Shown here: piece after piece, positions 6,209-10,407 of the stretch | How the letters are laid out: every line of letters starts with the position of its first letter | Position numbering within the stretch: the stretch's first letter is position 1 | Assembly (NCBI GenBank): GCA_947463845.1 | Contig: CANHUM010000030.1 | Span: 1-10,407, forward strand | Length of the DNA: 10,407 nucleotides | Direction of reading: 5' to 3' | Source: Comamonadaceae bacterium | GTDB lineage: Bacteria; Pseudomonadota; Gammaproteobacteria; Burkholderiales; Burkholderiaceae_C | Program-made: the position numbers and the translations under genes | The notes under the pieces: model-generated | Seen by the model: only the letters and a program-made list of their open reading frames with translations | The model's database searches: none | What the model was told of the DNA's origin: nothing

Positions 6209-7435
6209 GTCTGACACGGGGCTTTGGTGTGCCGCTGCGGCGTCTGCGCCTTGGCGAATCTCGGCTGCAGCCCCCTCTGGCCGGCTGACGCCGACATCAC
6301 CGCTTTCACCCACAGACCTCTCAAAAAGCGACGCCTGAGGCAACAGCGCCTGCAAGACCGACTGGACTTGGCGCAATCGCGGGTCTTCAGGGTGCGCATC
6401 GTCGGTGGTGTCATTGATACAAAAGAAATCGAGCGCTCCGAACTCGGCCGTCAAGGCCTGCAGCTGGGTCTGTTGATCGGCATCACCCGTGGAAACATGC
6501 CGATGGCGGTAAGTGCGTATCTGCGCCAATCTATGGGCCAGTGCCCAGCGCAGCACAAAATCGGACACGATGGTCGGCTTGTCCCAGCTGCGAAACACCG
6601 TCGAGCGCACGCCCGCAAACAGCTCCGGGGCTGTGCCCTCCAACTCATGCAGCAGCGAGCGGCGCATGGGCCGGGGGGAATGCGCAAACGTGCGAAACGT
6701 GCTTTGGTACAGCGGGTCTTGCTGGCGACTGGACAACACGGTCTCACCAGCCAAAGCAGCGCTCGCTTGCGCCCGTAGCCACTCAATCGACATGCGACAG
6801 GCATTCTCCAGCGAAGTCGCATCCTTGCGCATGGCCTCGTCCGTGACCTGCGGCTCGTCCGACCAAGTCAGATAAAAACCTTCGCGCGTAAACCAGTCAG
6901 CGGGGTTCAGCGGAGCGCCCAAAAATACGTCATCGTTGAAATAAAGGTACCGCTCGGACAAACCCGGAATGTGGTGAATCCACGATTCGATATGACCAGA
7001 ATCAAATGTCGGCAAGGACGATTCGGGCATCAGCTCGCGGTGGTCCACCACCGTCAGCCGATCCGAAGTGCGCAGCCAATCAGGTGCCTGCGCATCGGTC
7101 ACGATGTAGACGTGGCCATGCTGAGGAAAAAACTTCTCGAGGGAGCGCAGGCTGTAGCGCAGCTCATGGTTGTCTCGAAAACGGCCCTCCACATTGCTAT
7201 AACGGGCCATGGCCGCACCGGTATCGCGGGGCAAGCGCGTCAAGGCTTCCTGTCGCTTGGCCCGCCAGATGGCGTCATTGCCGTCTACCCACAGGTACAC
7301 CACATCAATGGGTGTGTCGGTCGTCTCGACGGGCTGGGTCGCAGGGGTTTGGAAAGTCGGGCGCAAAGGGGAGGTTGCTGAATTTTTATGAAGGAGTCTA
7401 TCAGCGGGATCTGTCGTCTTTTCAATACCCGCCAT
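6191..7435 (-). CDS. Stealth-family sugar-phosphate transferase
   Basis: From ATG 7435 the protein has 414 residues. It shows the Stealth blocks in order: CR1 [12 protein letters not shown] (about 43-54); CR2 with [61 protein letters not shown] (89-173); CR3 with [17 protein letters not shown] (250-266); and CR4 with [10 protein letters not shown] (337-346). Stealth proteins transfer hexose-1-phosphate onto surface polysaccharides and include capsule phosphotransferases. There is no transmembrane segment. The last 40 residues are Ala/Arg-rich and unconserved. The ATG overlaps the end of umuC by 14 bases (CATGGCGGGTATTGA), so it is likely translated from the umuC mRNA; ATG 7465 would give 424 residues and a 44-base overlap. 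No Shine-Dalgarno sequence is visible at either. No capsule or glycan genes are adjacent, so the acceptor is unknown. Confidence 0.87.
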   Translation of the reverse strand: MAGIEKTTDPADRLLHKNSATSPLRPTFQTPATQPVETTDTPIDVVYLWVDGNDAIWRAKRQEALTRLPRDTGAAMARYSNVEGRFRDNHELRYSLRSLEKFFPQHGHVYIVTDAQAPDWLRTSDRLTVVDHRELMPESSLPTFDSGHIESWIHHIPGLSERYLYFNDDVFLGAPLNPADWFTREGFYLTWSDEPQVTDEAMRKDATSLENACRMSIEWLRAQASAALAGETVLSSRQQDPLYQSTFRTFAHSPRPMRRSLLHELEGTAPELFAGVRSTVFRSWDKPTIVSDFVLRWALAHRLAQIRTYRHRHVSTGDADQQTQLQALTAEFGALDFFCINDTTDDAHPEDPRLRQVQSVLQALLPQASLFERSVGESGDVGVSRPEGAAAEIRQGADAAAAHQSPVSDSRQRA

Positions 7436-8783
7436 GCTGTGAGGGCCAGTGCTGGCGCATCGCATTCGCGTCGTTGTGCACGGTCAATAAGCTCCGCCAG
7501 TCCGTGGTGTAGGCCGGCGTTTTGAACGCTTGTTTCATCCGCCAAATCTGCGGGGTCTGCTCCATCCCTGCGCTGGCCAGCTTGAGGCTGCCACGGCCAT
7601 GACGTTGGTTGATCTGGTCCATCGTGGCCATCAGCCTGGCGCGGTTGGCGGGCTGAGCATCACCCCCATGGCGCGACAAGTCGAGCGTCATTTGCTCACG
7701 CGTGGCAGGCTGCAAGCCCATCAGCATCACGCCTGCTTTGGCATACCGATAACCCGACTGGTAAATGTTGTGCAGCAAAACGATCGCCGCTTGGGTGATG
7801 TGTGCACTGTCACTGGTGGGCACCGGCAACGGCAGACAGGCGCTGCGGCTGTATGGTGCATCGTTGGGCCTGAAAGGGCTGGTGCGGATGAACACCAGCA
7901 CCTGCGCTGCATGGGCCTTTTGTTGGCGCAACTTCTCTGCGGCGCGGCAAGCGAACTCCGTGACCGCTTGCTCCAAGTCGACCAGCGCCATCACCGGCTG
8001 GCCAAAGCTGCGGGTGCAGGCGATTTGCTGCTTGGGCACAGGCTCATCCTCAAACACAAAACACGGCGTACCCTGTAACTCGCGCACGGTTTTTTCCAGC
8101 ACCACCGAACTCATGGCACGTGCCGTTGCCGGGCTCATGCAAGCCAAGTCTTGCGCCGTGACAATGCCGTGCGCCCGCAGCCGTGCCGCGATGCGTGGGC
8201 CCACGCCCCACACCTCACCCACTTCGGTGGCCTGCAGCAACTGGGCCAGCTCTTGTGCGCTGCACGCGCCCAGGTGGCAGATTTGCGCAAGGTGCGCCGG
8301 GTAGCTGCCAGGTTTGCGTTCGGCGCTTTTGGCAATCGCGTTGGCCAATTTGGCCAGGGTCTTGGTCGGCCCGATGCCGATGCAGGTCGGGATGTCGATC
8401 CACTGCAAAATGCGCCGGCGGATGGTGCGGGCGCGGCGCACCAGGTCGCCAGGGATGCCGCTCAGATCGATGAAGCTCTCATCGATGGAATAAACCTCTT
8501 GCGTGTGACCCAAACCCGCTGCCAGGCTCATCATGCGGTCGCTCATATCGCCATACAGGGCAAAGTTGGCCGACAGGGCGATCAGTCCCGCGTCGCGCTC
8601 GAGTTCGCGCAGCTGAAAGTAAGGTGCCCCCATCTTGATGCCCAGCGCTTTGGCTTCGTCACTGCGGGCAATGGCGCAGCCGTCGTTGTTGGACAGTACG
8701 ACCACCGGGCGGCCTTTGAGCCAAGGCTGAAAGACGCGTTCGCAGGAGACGTAGAAGTTGTTGCCGTCGATGAGGGCGAGCAT
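7422..8783 (-). CDS. umuC: Y-family DNA polymerase (Pol V catalytic subunit UmuC-like)
   Basis: This 453-residue protein, slightly longer than the 422 residues of Escherichia coli UmuC, performs error-prone translesion synthesis. The palm catalytic acids are in place: Asp6 in [18 protein letters not shown] and Asp101-Glu102 in [13 protein letters not shown]. The fingers segment [19 protein letters not shown] (31-49), the [15 protein letters not shown] loop (134-148), the helix-hairpin-helix [17 protein letters not shown] (191-207) and the little-finger entry TRSFGQPV (257-264) are intact. QMTLDL at 364-369 is a credible beta-clamp binding motif. No umuD gene precedes it: the upstream 167 bp are non-coding and the next gene is divergent. 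The promoter carries a LexA box, so it is SOS-induced. The ATG at 8783 lacks a clear Shine-Dalgarno sequence, but the reading frame begins exactly at the conserved [10 protein letters not shown] block. The last codons overlap the Stealth gene. Confidence 0.93.
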   Translation of the reverse strand: MLALIDGNNFYVSCERVFQPWLKGRPVVVLSNNDGCAIARSDEAKALGIKMGAPYFQLRELERDAGLIALSANFALYGDMSDRMMSLAAGLGHTQEVYSIDESFIDLSGIPGDLVRRARTIRRRILQWIDIPTCIGIGPTKTLAKLANAIAKSAERKPGSYPAHLAQICHLGACSAQELAQLLQATEVGEVWGVGPRIAARLRAHGIVTAQDLACMSPATARAMSSVVLEKTVRELQGTPCFVFEDEPVPKQQIACTRSFGQPVMALVDLEQAVTEFACRAAEKLRQQKAHAAQVLVFIRTSPFRPNDAPYSRSACLPLPVPTSDSAHITQAAIVLLHNIYQSGYRYAKAGVMLMGLQPATREQMTLDLSRHGGDAQPANRARLMATMDQINQRHGRGSLKLASAGMEQTPQIWRMKQAFKTPAYTTDWRSLLTVHNDANAMRQHWPSQHGGY

Positions 8784-8803
8784 GGGATGGGGCTTGGCTT
8801 TGA

Positions 8804-8819
8804 CTGTACAAATAAACAG
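8804..8819 (-). promoter_or_regulatory. LexA (SOS) box of umuC
   Basis: The sequence CTGT-N8-ACAG is perfect in both half-sites, with the AT-rich centre and flanking TA expected of the proteobacterial LexA operator (coding-strand reading TACTGTTTATTTGTACAGTC). It ends 20 bases before the umuC start and overlaps the predicted -10 hexamer, so bound LexA would block RNA polymerase. Confidence 0.9.
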
Positions 8820-8846
8820 TATATAGAAAGCGGCTCACCCTGCGAA
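8818..8846 (-). promoter_or_regulatory. Sigma70-type promoter of umuC
   Basis: On the minus strand, TTCGCA (8846-8841, four of six to TTGACA) and TATACT (8823-8818, five of six to TATAAT) are separated by 17 bases. The predicted transcript start is near 8811, giving a leader of about 28 bases. The -10 hexamer overlaps the LexA box, consistent with repression. Confidence 0.6.
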
Positions 8847-8950
8847 AGCTCAAGACTCACGCCATTTCAGCACTTACAAGCAGCATCCGTACGTTGCGGC
8901 ACTGATACTGCTAGGATGAATTGGCTTCAATACACAATCCCCCGAACCGA

Positions 8951-9532
8951 ATGTCCATGATGCGTTGGCTTTTCCCCCTCTTGTTCCTTTTTTGCGAGGC
9001 TGCCATGGCCATTGAAGAACCGCGTTACACCGTGCTCGTTTCGGACCCGCCCTTTGAGGTGCGCCGCTACGCCGCATTCACCGTGGCGCAAACTCAAATC
9101 AGCGGCGACTTTGATGCCGCCAGCCGCAATGGCTTTCGGCGCATTGCTTCTTACATTTTTGGGGACAACATCCAGGCCGAAGTGGGCGCTCAGCGCAAAA
9201 TTTCCATGACCGCGCCCGTCACGGTCACACCCGAGACCGAGGGCTGGCGCGTGCACTTTGTGATGCCGGCGGCCGAAAGCGTGCAGACCCTGCCCAAGCC
9301 CCTGAACCCTCAGGTCCAGCTGCGCCCTGTGGCCGAGCACGAGGTGGCGTCGGTGCGCTTTGGTGGCTTCACCACGCAAGCGAACATTCAGGAGCAGACC
9401 GAGCGCCTGCGGGCCTGGGCCAAAACGAAAAACCTGAAGCTCAGCCCCACGGCCCAAGTGGCCCGCTACGACGATCCATTCACCTTGCCGTGGAACCGCC
9501 GCAACGAGATCTTGATCGACCTGATGCCCTGA
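8951..9532 (+). CDS. SOUL family haem-binding protein, exported
   Basis: From ATG 8951 the protein has 193 residues and begins with a signal peptide, MSMMRWLFPLLFLFCEAAMA, cut after AMA. The mature part shows SOUL/HBP landmarks: YTVLVSDPPFEVRRYAAF (26-43), GFRRIASYIFGDN (61-73), ISMTAPVTV (84-92), VRFGGF (135-140) and the C-terminal YDDPFTLPWNRRNEILIDL (173-191). Family members bind haem or other tetrapyrroles; bacterial members are poorly studied, so a periplasmic haem-binding role is inferred. A TTG at 8921 in frame would add ten residues and has AGGA just upstream, but ATG 8951 gives a normal signal peptide. An extended -10 (TGC-TAGGAT, 8909-8917) may be its promoter; no convincing -35 is visible. 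It is divergent from umuC, and the LexA box lies 131 bases from its start, so joint SOS control is possible but weak. Confidence 0.88.
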   Translation: MSMMRWLFPLLFLFCEAAMAIEEPRYTVLVSDPPFEVRRYAAFTVAQTQISGDFDAASRNGFRRIASYIFGDNIQAEVGAQRKISMTAPVTVTPETEGWRVHFVMPAAESVQTLPKPLNPQVQLRPVAEHEVASVRFGGFTTQANIQEQTERLRAWAKTKNLKLSPTAQVARYDDPFTLPWNRRNEILIDLMP

Positions 9533-9619
9533 AAACGACTGGGATCAATCGCCCGGTGCAGCCTGCGCCGCTGTCGGCCTGTTGTAGTCTTGGACAATGC
9601 TCAAGACAGTCTTTCAGCC

Positions 9620-9976
9620 ATGACGGGGCGCATTCGGAAAAAGCTCATTCAAGCCCAGCTTGATGGCTTGCCCGCACAACGCAACAACGTTGTGCTGTGT
9701 CCGCTGTGTGAGCGCTTGGTCCCCAGCTGCCAACAAGACGCGCACCATTTGGTGCCCAAGTCACACGGAGGCACGCACACCGTGGTGCTGCACCGCATTT
9801 GTCACCGGCAGATCCATGCGCTGTTCACCGAGACCGAATTGGCTCGCACTTACGCCACGGTCGAGGCCTTGAAGCAACGCGAAGAAATGGCTCGCTTTAT
9901 TCGGTGGGTGCAAACCAAACCCGATGCGTTTTTTGAAAAAAGTCGCAAAAGCCAACGACTCAAAAGCCGGCGCTGA
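9620..9976 (+). CDS. Small HNH endonuclease domain protein
   Basis: This 118-residue protein has an HNH fold: CPLC (27-30) as the first zinc-knuckle pair, AHHLVPKSHGG (41-51) with the tandem histidines of the beta-beta-alpha-metal site, and LHRICHRQIHALF (58-69) with Cys61-His62 and the closing His66. The basic, helical C-terminus (RWVQTKPDAFFEKSRKSQRLKSRR) probably binds nucleic acid. It is a solitary cytosolic nuclease-like protein and no toxin, phage or restriction partner is adjacent. I recall such stand-alone HNH proteins as common core-genome genes in this order; their role is unknown. ATG 9620 is chosen because it is the first ATG in frame; a TTG at 9590 would add ten residues. Neither has a good Shine-Dalgarno sequence. 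The gap to the next gene is 31 bp, so they may be co-transcribed. Confidence 0.85.
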   Translation: MTGRIRKKLIQAQLDGLPAQRNNVVLCPLCERLVPSCQQDAHHLVPKSHGGTHTVVLHRICHRQIHALFTETELARTYATVEALKQREEMARFIRWVQTKPDAFFEKSRKSQRLKSRR

Positions 9977-10007
9977 TCCCCAGAGCCACAACTTCCGCCC
10001 AACACCC

Positions 10008-10407
10008 ATGACCATGCCCACGTCGACAGCCAGCCGCATCGAGCTGAAAGACTTCCGACTGTCCACCCGCATCGGCACTTATGCCCCCGGTGATACTGTG
10101 CCCGAACACCACACGCTGAATTTGACACTTTGGATCGCGCCCGATCTGGTGCTGATCGCCCAAGACGGCATGGCGCATGTGTTCGATTACGACCCTTTGG
10201 TGGTGGAGATTGAAAAACTGGCGGCCGAGGCGCCTTACGACACCCAAGAGTGGCTGATGACACGCATCGTGCAGGCCTGCGCGGCTTACCCGATGATTGA
10301 AGCGCTCGATATCGCTCTGAGCAAATTCCCGGTGCGTGCGGGCAGCGGCTCTTTGGGCGTAGGTTTAGCGTTCGACAGCGCGCAATTGCAACGCATGCGG
10401 GATGCAC
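10008..10407 (+). CDS. Dihydroneopterin aldolase (FolB)-like protein, 3' end outside the window
   Basis: The frame is open from ATG 10008 (or ATG 10014) to the window end, giving 133 residues without a stop. It resembles the tunnelling-fold FolB family: IELKDFRLSTRIGTY (10-25), a pterin-site Tyr61 in FDYDPL, Glu81 in TQEWLMTRIV matching the anchoring glutamate of the ETLAERI motif, and Lys106 in ALSKFPVR at the place of the catalytic lysine. FolB splits dihydroneopterin to hydroxymethyl-dihydropterin and glycolaldehyde in folate synthesis. The acidic residue near position 22 of classical FolB is not clearly conserved (GTYAPGDTVPEH reads Gly-Asp there), and the usual KP is KF, so an epimerase (FolX-like) or divergent activity is possible. 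The stop and the final residues are missing because the window ends. Confidence 0.78.
   Translation, partial: MTMPTSTASRIELKDFRLSTRIGTYAPGDTVPEHHTLNLTLWIAPDLVLIAQDGMAHVFDYDPLVVEIEKLAAEAPYDTQEWLMTRIVQACAAYPMIEALDIALSKFPVRAGSGSLGVGLAFDSAQLQRMRDA

Noticed and set aside
6224..6778. A 184-codon + strand open frame opposite the Stealth gene
   Set aside because: It is an antisense shadow of a gene with all four Stealth blocks and has no recognisable domain of its own.
8151..8960. A 269-codon + strand open frame opposite umuC running into the intergenic region
   Set aside because: Antisense to conserved UmuC motifs, and it crosses the LexA box and umuC promoter.

Overview
The window is GC-rich, densely coded DNA with short intergenic gaps. 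Codon use is uniform and no mobile-element genes, tRNAs, rRNAs or repeats are visible. The protein repertoire looks like a betaproteobacterium of the Burkholderiales, probably Comamonadaceae (Limnohabitans/Rhodoferax-like). That assignment rests on family resemblance only, since no phylogenetic marker gene is present.

Layout. (1) 163-2252, + strand: a translationally coupled pair, a mu-crystallin/ketimine-reductase-like protein and a FOXRED1-like FAD amine oxidase, which plausibly process an imino acid or N-substituted amino acid. (2) 2255-2982, - strand: a two-gene unit, a glutaredoxin-fold protein with no cysteine followed by a small protein of unknown function. (3) 3071-3706, + strand: a flavin-reductase-like FMN-binding protein. 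(4) 3816-5175, + strand: an exported HtrA-like protein whose catalytic His and Asp are replaced, followed 34 bp later by a small TIGR03643/DUF2805-type protein. (5) 5291-6208, + strand: a B12-binding-domain regulator resembling PpaA/AerR. (6) 8783-6191, - strand: a Y-family polymerase (umuC) under a textbook LexA box, running directly into an overlapping gene for a Stealth-family phosphotransferase. (7) 8951-10407, + strand: a periplasmic SOUL haem-binding-like protein, a small HNH nuclease, and a dihydroneopterin-aldolase-like gene cut by the window end.

Most of the window is accessory metabolism and stress response and not one single system. The points most worth a second look are the Stealth gene that appears to share the SOS-controlled umuC transcript, the AerR-like B12 protein with no photosynthesis genes beside it but next to a TIGR03643 gene, and two proteins (glutaredoxin-like and HtrA-like) that keep their fold signatures while losing their catalytic residues.
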